Source of the DNA: Luzula sylvatica
Lineage: Eukaryota; Streptophyta; Magnoliopsida; Poales; Juncaceae
DNA length: 64,000 nucleotides
NCBI GenBank assembly: GCA_946800325.1
Contig: OX326959.1
Coordinates: 46,189,566 to 46,253,565, forward strand
Direction of reading: 5' to 3'
Shown here: in pieces, positions 35,781 to 48,600 of the stretch
How the letters are laid out: each line of letters opens with the position of its first letter
Position numbering within the stretch: position 1 is the stretch's first letter
Made by a program: the position numbers and the translations under genes
Notes under the pieces: generated by a model
Databases searched by the model: none
What the model was told of the DNA's origin: nothing
The model's input: the letters and a program-made list of their open reading frames with translations, nothing else

Positions 35781-36694
35781 TTGTTTAAGATTTTTCAATT
35801 TTCATTAGTGGGGAGGTTTTTTGGAACTCATTTTTTTTTCTTTTTTAATTAATGTTTTTATAGGGGGTGATATGTTTAGAAAGGAAAGTGTCCAGTAAGG
35901 ATCACAAATTGGTGTATTGGGTTGCGGGAGGAATGGCAGCTTTGTCAGTGCTTATAGAAAAGAAGGCCCGTAGGGCTGAGCTGGCGCTCTATGTCCTCCC
36001 ACGAGCTGGCGAGTCCTTGTGGTATATTTTGATCAATCGACATTTATTGCCTGATATCAAAAACACCGAGGTACACATATTTCTCTTTCTGAAAGTTTGT
36101 TCAATTGTTAGTGCGGTTTTGGATAAGGAGAAATTTCTAAAAGTTTGTTCAATTCTTTTTTGAGTTTTGAAGGGTATATTTGATGTGTCAAGTTTTTGGG
36201 AGGATATATTTTTGTTTGGTTTGAATTTAGAAGGCTAAATTTGAAATTTTTGAATGAGCACATTTGATATATATATTTTTTGAGTCTTTGGAAGGGTAAA
36301 TATGCTATTTTGAGTTTTTGGATGGTTGGTTTCTTAATTTATTGCTGATTAAACAATCATCTATGTTCTTAATAACCGATATTATTCGAACTATATCCTT
36401 CCATGATGACCAATGAAATTGTGACAGGTGGCGCTGTTCTGTGTTTGCATGGGAGGAATAATGTACTACTTGGAGCACGAGCCTGACACAATGGCCCCAT
36501 TTCTCAGAGGCCTTATTCGCAGATTTCTCGCAAGTAGACTTAGCAATCCTGAGCCACCTTCCGTCCGGAATAATAACTCTTATTCCTACTTGCCAACCCT
36601 TGTAGAAAACCAGAATTCCAATTCCAGGTCCAGGGAAACAAGTGAGCATAGTAATTCGGTTACCTATAATCTGGAAGCTATTCCTGGTCTTTAG
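33979..36694 (+). CDS. TMEM135-like membrane protein with Tim17/22/23 region
   Basis: Eight exons (33979-34332, 34423-34562, 34677-34776, 34864-34962, 35056-35406, 35501-35593, 35864-36070, 36428-36694) give 536 aa. After a Ser-rich N-terminus and a short charged helix come GVRVGIGILLRAFKLAR, EEACRVGLLFGGFTGSYHALRC, AGSIAGLSVLAL and YLFVRLGQCAYN: paired Gly-rich helices of the Tim17/Tim22/Tim23 type. A Cys-containing CRGGPINL block, further membrane segments (FPLYFSLTFVPFVVLRLHK, YWVAGGMAALSVLI) and a Ser/Asn-rich tail follow. Animal TMEM135 acts at mitochondria and peroxisomes; the plant role is not established. Introns 4 and 6 hold family B-like half units; intron 6 also holds a (CA)27 tract. 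Confidence 0.9.
34964..35040. repeat. Family B half unit in the TMEM135-like intron 4
   Basis: CAAAAAGCCCTTGCATTATG, then CTAAATTGCAAAAAGACTCC directly after the donor. The mirrored half is missing; the intron is only 93 bp long, so this half unit makes up most of it. Confidence 0.5.
35726..35779. repeat. (CA)27 microsatellite
   Basis: An uninterrupted CA dinucleotide run in intron 6 of the TMEM135-like gene, directly after a family B-like motif. Confidence 0.9.
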
Positions 36695-39340
36695 ACTACT
36701 TAATATTTGGAATAAATAATTCTTTGGGATGAAAATTCTTTTTCGATGCCTTATAGAGTTTCTTTGTTTTGGGCTTATTTGATTTGCTGATATTTGTAAT
36801 AAATAATAATTGAAATGATTAATATATGCACAGGTATTAAGGGGACACCTAAAAATGGTTTTCAGGTTAATGTGATATTAAGTCTTCAAAATTCAACTAA
36901 AGATTATTTGATTTCCAAAATGAATATGCATTGTCTGCCTTGTCTTGTTGTGCATGACTTGGATTCTGGATCGGTGTTTTATCATAATTCAAGGTCTTTT
37001 TTCATGTAATCAAGATTTGAATTTTCCAAACCGTTTGAATTAGAGCATTATTCATGTGTATTTTTTTTAATTAAGAAGTTGTTTTCCAACCAAAACTTTT
37101 ATTGTTATCAAGGGATTGGACGCCATCCCCAATCAGCAAAATGTGTGCTCAATACTACTGCGCTCCCATTGGCTCTCTTGTAAAAATGTTTTTGATATAT
37201 AGTGTCCAAAAAGAGCTATATTTGGCATTTTGGCTCTCTGGTAATAACGCTTTTGATATATAGTGTCCAAATATGCTCAATTTGCAAACTTAGTACTCAA
37301 ATGGTTTACTTTGCATATTGTTGTTGTCAGTAAAATCAAGAAAAATATTTATTTTTGAATTTTGATTCCTTATTTAAAAATATTTACTTTTGATTCCTTA
37401 CTTTTCGTGATGAAAAGTTGAATCAATTTTTTAATATTTTAATTTGATCAATTAAGTCCATTACTTTTTTAATTTGATCAATCAAGTATTTTTTTTTAAT
37501 TTGGTTCATTGAGTCATTCCATCAATTAACTGATGATTGGGCCGTTAAGTTGTGACGTGACAACCATGGCATGACATATTTAATGATATAAGTTATAACA
37601 ACATATGACATGTCATATTTGATGACGTGATAACATATGCGGAAGTCTTAAAACTAGTTAAAATATATAACTATATGTTCATTCTTAATCTTGGTATTTT
37701 TAAGTAATATGTTGTGCTAATTAAAAAAATACTAAAAATAATGAATAGTAAAAGTGTTGCAAAGTAAATTACTGAAAGTAAAAATACTGAAAGTAAAGAT
37801 ACTGAAGTAAAGTGCAAAAAGTAATATACGAAAAATAAAGTAACGAAAGTTCTGGTACATAAAGTAAAGTATGGAAAAGTAAATGTACGAAAAAATAAAT
37901 TACGGAAAAATAAATTGCAGAAAAGTCAAAGTACTGAAAAATAAAGAGGTTGACACCAGATATAACGAAGTTCGTTGCGCACCAAGATGGATGACTCGTC
38001 TCAATAACGCACCTACAACTCCGAAAATACCTTGCCGCCATTAAACATAGCCCTACAAGCGACGGAACAAGCCAAAGCGTGGATAAGAACGGGCAAAGGA
38101 TGATGAGAAGAAAAGAAGACGCTCTCGTTTCTCTTCCTTTTCCTTTTTTCAACCTTTTATTTTTTAGCTTAGCTTAGCTTAGCTCAAAGGATTACTACCA
38201 ACTAAATAACATTGTAAATATCATTTTTTCATATATATGAAATTTCATTGGACGACCTTTGGTCGACCAAGATAAAAAAAAAAAAAACAATCGTAGCGAA
38301 CTTTTCACTGTTTCCAACTTTAAAAATACTAACAAGGGTGTGAGACCTTTTACAACAAATAATTAACCTACTAAAAAAATACAGATATAACAACTATCCA
38401 AGTCAGACACACAATCTTGAAACCATTCTTTTGATTAAGGTTAACCTAACACTGGTCTAAAGGTGAAAATGATTTAGACTAAATATGCCTCGAAAATGGT
38501 AGAGCTTCTCTGGAATGAATTTTCTCTATCTTTTTGGTGTGTGGAGGCTGGGTGGGAAGGGGGCTCCTTTTATAAGACTAATGGAGGCATCCGCCACCTT
38601 CACTGGATGCAAAATAACCTAGAAACTCTAGCAAGCCCGAACCTTAGACCATCCAACAACCAAAAACGTGAATAATCCTGGTCTGCGTTAAAAAACAAGA
38701 GCTGAGGCGTTTGAACACATAGCGCTAATTCTGCAATTTTTTCTGTTTTGGACTGTTTTTGCTATTGTTTGTTTTAGGTTAAATCATTCCACCTATGTAA
38801 TGATACATTTGGGTTATATCCTATATCAGTATCAAGACCATGAAGCTCTTCACGTGATCTTCAAATAATCTTCAAATATTCTTCAGGTCTTCACGTGATC
38901 TCCGCAACTTCGGTTATGTATATTGTTGACTTGTTTGATGTTATTCAAAACAACACCGACCTACTAACGGTTTCATCTAAGCGTGATTAATAGATATACA
39001 ATATATTTAATATACATAGTTAAATTGATAAGATAAACATTGAATGTTTATGAAAAGATCACAATGTTTCTGCAGAAACACGTTTCAGTAAAACCGTCAT
39101 AACTTACACATCCGAACTCTAATTAGGATGTGCCAAATTAGGTTGGATAGATAATTAGATTATCTATTTTGATGTTCTAAGTTATTTTATTTGAGCACTT
39201 TAAAGGTTGGGTTTGAATGAAATACAAAATATTGCGACAAGTTCCCGATTCAATATTTGAGGGTTATTGAATTGCTGGAAAATGATGGGATATTTAAAAA
39301 ATTGAATAAAGTCTTATTGAACTTTACATCTTAATTGTAG
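36695..39340. other. Intergenic region, transposon debris
   Basis: No gene seen. It holds a duplicated TGATATATAGTGTCCAAA word at about 37,190 and 37,255, a degenerate AAGTAAA-rich repeat (37,750-37,945), an AGCTT pentamer run (38,165-38,184), and from about 39,060 a leader-like stretch upstream of the Copia gag fragment. Confidence 0.4.
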
Positions 39341-39343
39341 AAC

Positions 39344-39930
39344 ATGACTTTGAACAATCCAACAAGTGTGAATTTGCGATTTCTCCTTGAGAAGGAGAAA
39401 CTCGATGGAAACAACTACCTTGATTGGTTACACGATTTGAGAATTGTTCTCAAGTGTGACGAGAAGTTGTATGTCATTGAGAAGGAATTACCAGGGGTTC
39501 CACCAGCAACGAATGCATCAAAGGCTGATAAGGATGCTTATCAGAAGCACGTAACTGACGCTGTTGATGTCTATTGTGTCATAGTTGACTTCAGAAGCAA
39601 TTCGAGGACATGACATCTTGTGATATAATACAACAGCTCAAGGAAATGTTCGAAGAACAGGCTAAGATAGAACACTACATGATCACCAAAACTTCCATGG
39701 GTTGTAAGATGGCTCCTCATTACTGTTGTATTCACATATACTAAAGATGATGAAGTCATATTGACCACCTTGAAAGGCTTGGATCAAAGATGCCTCAAGA
39801 ATTGACAATTGACATAATTCTTGGATCGTTGCCACCGAGCTTTGATCAATTTATACTGAACTATAACATGCACCAGATGGAAAAGTCCTTTATTCAAGCA
39901 TGATTCGGAGGTAATAAACACGAACTCTTC
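39344..39930 (+). pseudogene. Ty1/Copia gag remnant
   Basis: The first 85 or so codons are open and read a Copia gag N-terminus: KLDGNNYLDWLHDLRIVLK, then LYVIEKELPG. Frameshifts follow, but later pieces still read gag-like text (QAKIEHYMITK, then a diverged LGSLPPSFDQF around 39,820-39,860). No zinc knuckle, protease, integrase or LTR was found, so this is a decayed fragment. Confidence 0.7.
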
Positions 39931-40739
39931 CTACGATGTTTAATTTAGTTGCATGGATCCTTGTGAATATGTCCCGTGACGTTAAATTTTTGTTATTTCT
40001 ATCGCATATCATGCCCTGAGACCCAACAATTATTGCCTATTCACCCTTCTAGATCATTTACAAACAACAACGTGGACCGATCTATTCCGATAAATATTAT
40101 GTTATCATCACATTGGAATCTTTAAGGTTTGTTCATCGAACAACTGATAATATATTGATAACGGGGAAGAGGAGGAATGAAAAACTTCAAATATTATATA
40201 CAAGTAGTGATATAATTCACCCACTCCCTTATTTTGTATCTATCTTTGTGCATCTTCACGAAGCTACATCATAATGATTATTCACGAAATAAATATTTAC
40301 CTATTACAAATTAAACAACTCGCTAAACTTATAAACATATTTTGAATATTATTGTTATCTTTTAAATTGTAAATTTAAAAATAACATATGATGTTAAATA
40401 ATTTTTAATTATATTTTTGATAAATTAAATTTTGATATTACTTTTTAATTATTTTGATTGTGTTATAAAATAAAGCACAAACATGAATAAAATACAAGAA
40501 ATAGAGAAGCAAATCTTCTATTCAATTTCAATTGATAGATCAATACAATAGCCACTATCCATTTTATATAGTAGAGAGTGAGTGTTGGGTCAAAAGAGAA
40601 GCTACGAAGGAATGAGAAAAAACTCATTTTTGCCCTCTAAACTATTTAAAAATGTACAACTTATTCCCCATCTTTAATTTACTCACTTATGCTCCATAAT
40701 CTTTTAAATTTGCTAATTAATGTCACTTCATCGGTTAAC

Positions 40740-41398
40740 TGCTTACGGGTCACCTTGTCTAAGTCCTCTAAGGTGATCGAAGAGAAACCCGCGTTGGCCG
40801 TTGATTCGGACTCGCGAGGATGAGGAGGCGGTTAAAACTTTGATCCATTGGACCCAATCTTCCGGAAATCCTCTAGCAGAGAGAAGAGTGTATAAGAAAT
40901 CCCATGATACTGTGTCAAAAGCCTTGCGGAAGTCAATCTTAAGCATGATTGATGGAATTTTTGTTTTGTGTAAGTGGGATAATATTTCGCGAGTTGAGAT
41001 AAACATCTCCGCTATGGATCTTTGCCGAATGAAAGCGGCTTGTTTTTGTGAAATGAGAAATGGAAGCATTGGTTGTAATCTATTAGCGAGTATTTTGGAT
41101 ATAATTTTTGATATCGGTGTGATAATACTAATGGGTCTAAATTCAGACATTTCCAATGCGTCAGATTTCTTTTTTATAAGTGAGATGTCGGCAAAGTTGA
41201 TTCGTTTCATGTCCCTAAGGGGTATTGAATTTGTTTGGAAGGCGTCACACACTGATATTATGTCTGCTTGAAGCAAGTTCCAGTAATGTTGGAAGAAATC
41301 CGAGGAGAAACCGTCCGGTCCTACTGATTTGCCTTTTGCAAGCGACATTACAGTTGCCTTGATTTCTTCCGAAGAGAAGTGATAGATTGCAACTAAGG
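40740..41398 (-). mobile_element. L1-type LINE, inverted 5' segment (reverse transcriptase)
   Basis: An uninterrupted 221-codon frame reads reverse transcriptase from KATVMSLAKGKSVGPDGFS through EFRPISIITPISKIISKILA, QAAFIRQRSI, KIDFRKAFDTVSWDFLY to LRGLRQGDP, then stops at the edge of the segment. It lies head to head with the 3' part of a LINE on the plus strand. Confidence 0.85.
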
Positions 41399-41920
41399 GG
41401 ATGGCCAAATAACCATTTATGTCCCTTCTGTAAAACAGAAGAAGAGACTTCCAAACACCTATTATACGAATGTTCCTTTTCTAAACAAATATGGGCCAAT
41501 TTCTCTGATCGAGTCCCACACCCAAATACCCAATACTCAAATCCAATTGAATTCTGGTCGTTCGCCAATACCACAAAGCTATGACAAACGGCATGGTTAG
41601 CAATCACATGGAATATTTGGAAATCTCGTAACGACGTCATCTTCAACGACAAACCTCAATCTTCAACGCGTGTCTTCAATCTAGCCCTACATGACATAAT
41701 AGATTGGAATAAATATTGCTAATTCCTCTTAGCTTACAAGTAGTATGCTTAGTTTAGGGTAGTCTCTCAGGTTACTCTTTATTATCTAGAATCATCTAAA
41801 TTGATAGGTTACCTTGTTTTGGATCTTTCGTAACACTGTATGATGTAACATGTTCCTTTTTTTTATCTAATATATATTCGAGGCCTCGACACATTGTCGA
41901 CCCTCCTTCAAAAAAAAAAA
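41388..41920 (+). mobile_element. L1-type LINE, 3' segment (zinc-binding RT region and poly-A)
   Basis: On the plus strand the zinc-binding RT tail reads LCPFCKTEEETSKHLLYECS, then an IWANFS block, a stop and WNIWKSRNDVIF. After an untranslated tail it ends in a poly-A tract at 41,910-41,920. Everything between the GLRQGDP block and this tail is missing. With the inverted RT segment at its left it forms one rearranged insertion. Confidence 0.8.
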
Positions 41921-42130
41921 CAAACCCAATAATCCTAATCAACCTCAAACCCAATAACCCTAATCAAACCCAAACACTAATCAAACTCAAACCCAAACCC
42001 TTACCATTGTAGCCCCCCTCTCTCTCACACATCGCAATAGCCAAACCCCCGAACCCTTCCAGCCCGCTTCTCTCCGGCGCTCCTATTTGGCGCCTGCTCC
42101 TCTCAGGCCGCTCTTCTCCGGCCCAGCCCC
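41921..42130. other. CCCAATAA-rich stretch and C+T-rich block
   Basis: Degenerate AAACCCAATAACCCTAATC words follow the LINE poly-A, then an unusually C-rich block with CTCCGGC words to about 42,130. It is not a canonical telomere repeat. No gene is seen; it may be part of the target site or a captured fragment. Confidence 0.3.
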
Positions 42131-42139
42131 CCGAATGAG

Positions 42140-42326
42140 CTATTTTCTATCAAAACATAGTTGTAAATCATAATACTTAAATTAGCTCTACAATATAACG
42201 AGATTAATATAATATGAAACAATTTATTTTAATATAATATTATTATTATCATCATAACTTGTTTTTTCCAAAATAAAACGAAAAACATGATTATTATACT
42301 CGTCGCTAGTGCGAGTATTATCCTAG
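42140..42326 (+). mobile_element. Helitron-like 3' end, copy 4
   Basis: GAAAAACATGATTATTATA, the hairpin CGTCGCTAGTGCGAG, a short spacer and CTAG followed by T match the end structure of the copies at 13.8 and 32.4 kb. Only the last 150-190 bp are recognisable. Confidence 0.5.
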
Positions 42327-42624
42327 TTAAAATTAAAATACATATAGAACAAAAACAACACGTATGTTAATCATGTTATCTGATTATTCAAAAATCCGAA
42401 TTTCATTTAACGCGAGTTTACTACCCAAAATGAACTGAGATTTGAATTCATGGATAAAATCCCGGATTTCTCTTTAACCGGATATTTCAATTCTTAGTCG
42501 AGATTCGGTTTCTCGGTTTTACTCATTAGCGCATACCACTCTATTCAAATTCTATGAACAACTGTTCGCTCGCTCGCTCTCTCTCTCTCTCGACAGAACG
42601 ATCTCAGAACTGAAAAGTCGAGAA

Positions 42625-45600
42625 ATGAACAAAGAAAATGCTCCATCGTCGTCGACGAGCCATTTTAGAGCTTCGAAGCCTTTTCTTCCTTGCAAGAGAC
42701 CCTTCAGGTTCGATTGTGTGCCTCAATACATTTCCTTTTGTTTTTAAAAAAAAATCGCCCTTCCGTCTGTATGTTTATGGTGTATGTGCGCCTTAGGAAT
42801 TTCTCTCTGAAATTGCTTTAAGTATTGAAATTACTTCTCTCTGTTAATCGTTTCATTTATTTTCTTCTCAAAACCCTCTAATCTTTTATTTGATTCTTTA
42901 ACAATTTCAGCAATCAAAATGAATCCAACCAATCTGTTAACAGAACCCCACTTTCTGAAATCAAGAACACCATAATAAAAACAGGCTCACCAATTAATGA
43001 AAGAATATACATAACCCCTTTGCAACCCAAAGCATTATCACTATCTGAGAGTTGGATTGTTGATGAGGATTTTGATGAGGCATTTCTACGAACAGTTGAT
43101 GCTATATGCCAAGAGCACTCTATCCCCAAAAAGGAGAGACTCATTTCAAATGAAAGTGATGAATTAGGCAATTTAAATGGAAATGATAATATATTTCCAT
43201 GTAATTACACACAAAGTGAGAGGATTTTTAGTGACGAGAAGTTCCTAAGAGAAGTCGATTTATTATGTGAAGAGCGTTCTATGCAAAAGGACAAAAATCA
43301 GAATGCAAAATTTGAATTGGGTTCGATCGAATATAATTTAGATATTCCTTTGAACGATGCACAAAGAAAGACATTTCAACAGACACCTGGAGAGAGTGAA
43401 TTACACATTGAAAAAATCGATACAATACGCGGAGGAAGTGAGTTGAATATTTTAAAGAGTGAGATAAAAGAGAGTGAAAATTTAATGCCAGAGAAGTATA
43501 AAGAGTATATTAATTCATTAAATGATAAACAAAAAGAGGCTGCTTGTAATGATATTTCAATTCCTCTTATGATCGTAGCTGGGCCTGGGAGTGGAAAGGT
43601 ATTCAGAGTTTTCAATGGTTTAAATGATTAAAACTTTTTACTATTTTTTTAATTATTTTCTAATTGTTGTTCGTTTTTTTAATTGAAGACTTCTACTATG
43701 GTTGGGCGCGTGCTTACACTACTGAAAGAGGTGACAAAATTACCAAATCCTCCCTTATTTTATCAGCTTTATACATATACCCTTGAAAGTGGAAATATAT
43801 GTAGTTATATAGCATCCCTTAGATTGATAAAAGAAGGGGAAAAAAGAAAGAAAATAGTGAATATTTCTCTTATTTGAGGCATAATGAATTTTTTGTTACT
43901 TTTAGGGGTTTTGTGCGAATAATATTTTGGCAATGACCTTCACAACAGCTGCTGCATCAGAAATGAGGGACCGAATTGCAAAAGTGGTTGGTAAACAAAT
44001 TGCAAAGGAATTAGTTATAAGCACTTTTCACTCTTTCTCTCTCCAGCTTTGTAGATCCCATGCTGAAAAGTACGTCTTTTTGTGAAATCAGTATTTTTTT
44101 ACTTATATTATTGGGATAATTCCATTCATAATTTATATCCTTACAAAACGTGAAGTTGGTACCTATCTAAAACATAAAAAACATCATTAATACCCTTCTC
44201 ATTTTTCTTTTTTCACAAAAAAAATTCCTAAATTACCCCCTTTATCTCAATTGTTCATGCGTAAAAAAAAAGTTAGTAAACCAAGACTAGTTTGAGGATA
44301 TTTGTTGCAAATATGGAACCAAAGAGCATACATAAAATTTATTATCTTTTGCATGGGTACACATGATATAATATTCCTGATATTTTCCTTTATATATTCT
44401 TTTTATCGAAGATTGGGAAGGACAGATGAATTTTTGGTATACGGTCATGGCCAACAGAGGCGTGCTGTTATCGAGGCACTACGATTATTCGAAAACAAAG
44501 ATAATTCTATCAAAGAATTCTCTAATGATAACGTGGCAAAATCTTTCAAAGATAAATCCAAGAAATGGGAAAAATTCGTCGCAAAGGTTTGTTTATTGGA
44601 ATATATTTTTCATAACTTCAAACTCCAAAGTATAAAATTATTTATGGGTATATCTGCATATATTTGTTTTTGTTTATTATAGGCTAAAACTTCAGGAATG
44701 TCTCCTGAAGAATTCGAAAAAAATGGAGATATTATTGGCGTATGTAGTAATTTTATTCTAATTTTTCAATATGTGAAATTATATATTGTGAAATTTTTAT
44801 TTCTTTTTCTCAGGGCATGATTCTACGAAATTACAACGAAATTCTAAAATCATGCAATGCGTTGGATTACAACGATTTCATAAACTGCTCCATCATGCTC
44901 CTCTCTGATTTCGCAGAAGGTCAACTACCTCCCAAATATTTTATTCGATAAATAATTAATATTTATGATAATGTAGTTAAAAGAGATTGTATCGATACAT
45001 GGAAGGCAATTGTAGTGGATGAATTTCAGGATACAAGTTCAATGCAATACCATCTTTTGAGAATGCTTGCTTCTCATAATCGTATCACTATAGTTGGTGA
45101 TGATGATCAGGTATATTTTTATAAGTTTCATTTCATTCAAGTTTATAGTTGGTTATTTTTCATTTTTGTCTAATATTTTTGTTGTTTTTTACTTTTTATT
45201 TGGTACCAGTCTATTTTTAGCTTTAATGGTGCTGATGCGTCTGGATTCGATTCATTTCGAAGAGATTTTCCCAATCACAAGGAGGTAAACAACTAGAAAT
45301 GAATTAATTTTCACATACGGCCCCTAATTTTTCTAAAATTATGGAAATACCCCTAACTTTGTTTTTTCAGATAAGGTTGAACAAGAATTACAGGTCAACC
45401 AGGTCAATTGTAGAGGCAGCAACATCTCTAATTCTAAACAATTCCAAAAAAGACCTTGGATTTCATAAATTAGTCGAGACTGACAATCCTGATGGCTGTA
45501 AAGTATCCTTTTTCCCCTATCCTACACCCTGCAAAAACCTCATTTTACAATTATACCCTCCAAAATGTTCTTTTTTTGACCTTGACAAATACGAATAGAT

Positions 45601-48600
45601 AAGTGTGAAGGAATGCCATAGCGAGAAAGCACAATGTGCATATGTAATCGATAAGATTATAGAAATCATATCTAGTTCAGATATTAATTATGGTAACTTT
45701 GCTGTATTATATCGAAGACAGGTATTTTTACAAACATACTATTTTATTTACAGATATACCCTTGTAAATGTTACAAATTAATTTTAAATTTTTATGCAGG
45801 TCTCTGGGAAAACATTTCAAACTTGCTTCCGTGAACGTAAAATCCCATTTAACATGCATGGTGTTGCCTTTTATAGAAAAAAGGTTAAATTTTCTATTTT
45901 ACTTTGTTTCGTTATGCATATTTTATATGTTATTTTGGGCTATAGTTTGATTTTATTTTAATTAGGTAATTAAAGCAATAATGGCAATACTGAAAACCAC
46001 ATTTAAAGGTTGTGATGATGGCTCGTCTCGTCAGGCTTTTAAGGCTCTTTTTCCTACTGACAAGGATGAAAAGAAAAAGGTTAATAAAAGCCCCTATGTT
46101 CTTAAAAATTGCAAAAAGACCCTCTATTTTGTTGATTTTCTTAGGAATTTATTTACGGAAATTTCAAAAATCGAGGGCCTTTTTTCTTCTTCAGTTTAGG
46201 CATAATATCTTAGTAACAATAAGTTAACCTTTAACATTGTTAACAGTTTCTGCGAATATATTTAATAATAATGTTTAATTTCAGGTACTAGAATATATTG
46301 AAAAGATAAATTCAACACGAAAATGTAGCTTTCTAGAGGCTGCAAGAGACATATTTAGTGCCAAGATCTCCGGTACCTTCAAAAGGTTCTATTTTTTATA
46401 ATCTATTGATTTTTGGATATTTCAAGGGACCATTTTGTAAGTTATTTTATCTTTAAATAATTGAAAAGATTGTAATATTTTTCATAGGGCCCAGCTAACA
46501 CAAGGTCGAAAAATATTATCAACAATAGATATGATATCAAAGCTTGTTCAAAGGGTAATTTATTTATTTACTTTCAATTAATCCTCTGCACACATTATTC
46601 TAAACCTAAAATGCTTAAGTGAGTATTTGGTCTTTCATGGTCAAGTCATTAATTATCCTTTATGGTTGTTAGTTTGAATCATTAATTATGTATGTTTTTT
46701 CAACTAATATTAATATGACACATAAAAAAAACATATAATGTCCAGATCCGGATCCGAATAATATCCGGAGCAGATAATACCTGTATTCGGATCTGACACT
46801 AAAATTGAACATCGGATCCGAATATAAGTACCCAGATCTGTATATTTTTTTTGGTTCCAAATATTTTTCCGGATACAGTTCGGGCAATATCCGATCCGTC
46901 AATATAAACACGTTAATTATTTTGAGTAATTATTATAATATGTTTCGGTCATAAATTGAATAATTATTTTTCTATACCAGAATAGACACTTGTCACAGTT
47001 GGATTCTGCCAATGTTTCTAAGAGCATACAAGGCTTTGGTGCTATGAACTTTTTATCCATTAGATTTGCATCAAGATTCATTTTTTGCAATAAATATAAT
47101 ATTTCTCTATTCTTGTATATTGTGATGATTAATTTATTTGGAAAACAAAAATCCTGATGCGATTGAATGGATAAAAAGTTAGAAGATACCATGTTTCAAT
47201 GCTTTATATATATAATCTTTGTATTATTTTATTATTAGGAGCAATCAATTTCAGTGGTCATATCTTTTGTAGCAGACATATTACCTCAGGTAAATTATTT
47301 ATATTTTTTAAATTTACCATTATTTTTTGGGAAAGGTCCCTCCAATATGCCGAAATGGAGTTTTTGCAATTTTGGCATAATGCAGGTTCTCATTGAAAAT
47401 TCCCTTATTATTATTATTTTTTGTGCTATAGAAATATCTCCTTGAGCAGCAAGCAATTTTAAATGTGGATAATGGGAAATTTTTGAACGAAGATCATGAC
47501 CTCAGATCTGTAATTCATTTTTATATTTTATACACTTGAACTTAATATACTTATAAATTATATCTCTTAAAATATATTCATCAATTTTCCTATTCAATAG
47601 ATCATAATGAATAAAAAAGACCAATGATTTTAGTGTTCTGTTTTGCTCAATCTGTGTTAAATTGGGGTATATTTATGATTCAAAATGCAGGTAATTCAAT
47701 TTTTGATGGATGACGTGTCAGATTTCTTGTCAAATCATTATTCAAATCAGGAGGCCAAAATTGAATTTGAATCTAACGAAAAAGGTTGTGAAACAACATT
47801 AAAAGCATTCATTGACTATATATCTCTAAGAGAAACCGAGAGTTTTAGATCAAGAAAGCATGAAAACGAAAACTCTGTTGTTCTCACCACAATTCACCAG
47901 GTTATTTAATTTTACTTTTTTAATTGTGGAAGGAAAATTTGCAAATAAAACCTGCATTATGCCTGGATTACAAAAACTAACCTGCATTATTGGGAATTGC
48001 ACAACACAAACTCCCAATATTTATGCAATTTCCATTAATGTAGTATTCTTTTTTGCAATTTAGGTATAATACGGGGGCATGTTTGCAAACTTTCGAATAT
48101 TTTGCAAGCAAAATATATAATTCTGATTGTGAGGTTTCATTGTTTTCACTTTTCAGTCCAAAGGATTAGAATGGGATATTGTGTTCATTGTCAATGTAAG
48201 ACGAATTTATTTACACGAATTTTGACGCTACCATACATTTTTGTAATTAATCAAATATAACGTCATCAATTCGTAATTTTTGAAATGATTTTTTAGGCAA
48301 ATGACTCTGAAATCCCTTTATTGCATGAGTATAACGGCATCTCTAAAGAAAACGGTTCGACACTAGAGGTATATATATCAAAGTGTTTCTTTTACTTAGC
48401 ATATACAGTGAAATTACAGTTTTACCCCTGTTGTTTTTAGGAAGAGAGACGGTTATTCTATGTGGCCATGACGCGTGCTAGGAAAAAGCTTCATATTTTG
48501 TTCCTAACATTGGATTTCCATCATCAGGTAATAGCAAGTTACTCTTCAATTTTTGTGCAAAAAATGCAGAACACTCCCTGCATTATTGAAAATTGCTAAA

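Noticed and set aside
35729..36163. Alternative ORFs running through the (CA)27 tract and into intron 7
   Set aside because: Read-through of introns of the TMEM135-like gene; splice sites and family alignment place the exons elsewhere.
41925..42005. Interstitial telomere repeat
   Set aside because: Words such as CCCAATAACCCTAATC are degenerate and do not form consecutive CCCTAAA units.
46972..47060. Possible extra helicase exon after a CCAG acceptor (AATAGACACTTGTC...)
   Set aside because: It has no good donor in frame, the family goes directly from KLVQR to EQSIS, and the stretch overlaps a hairpin element.
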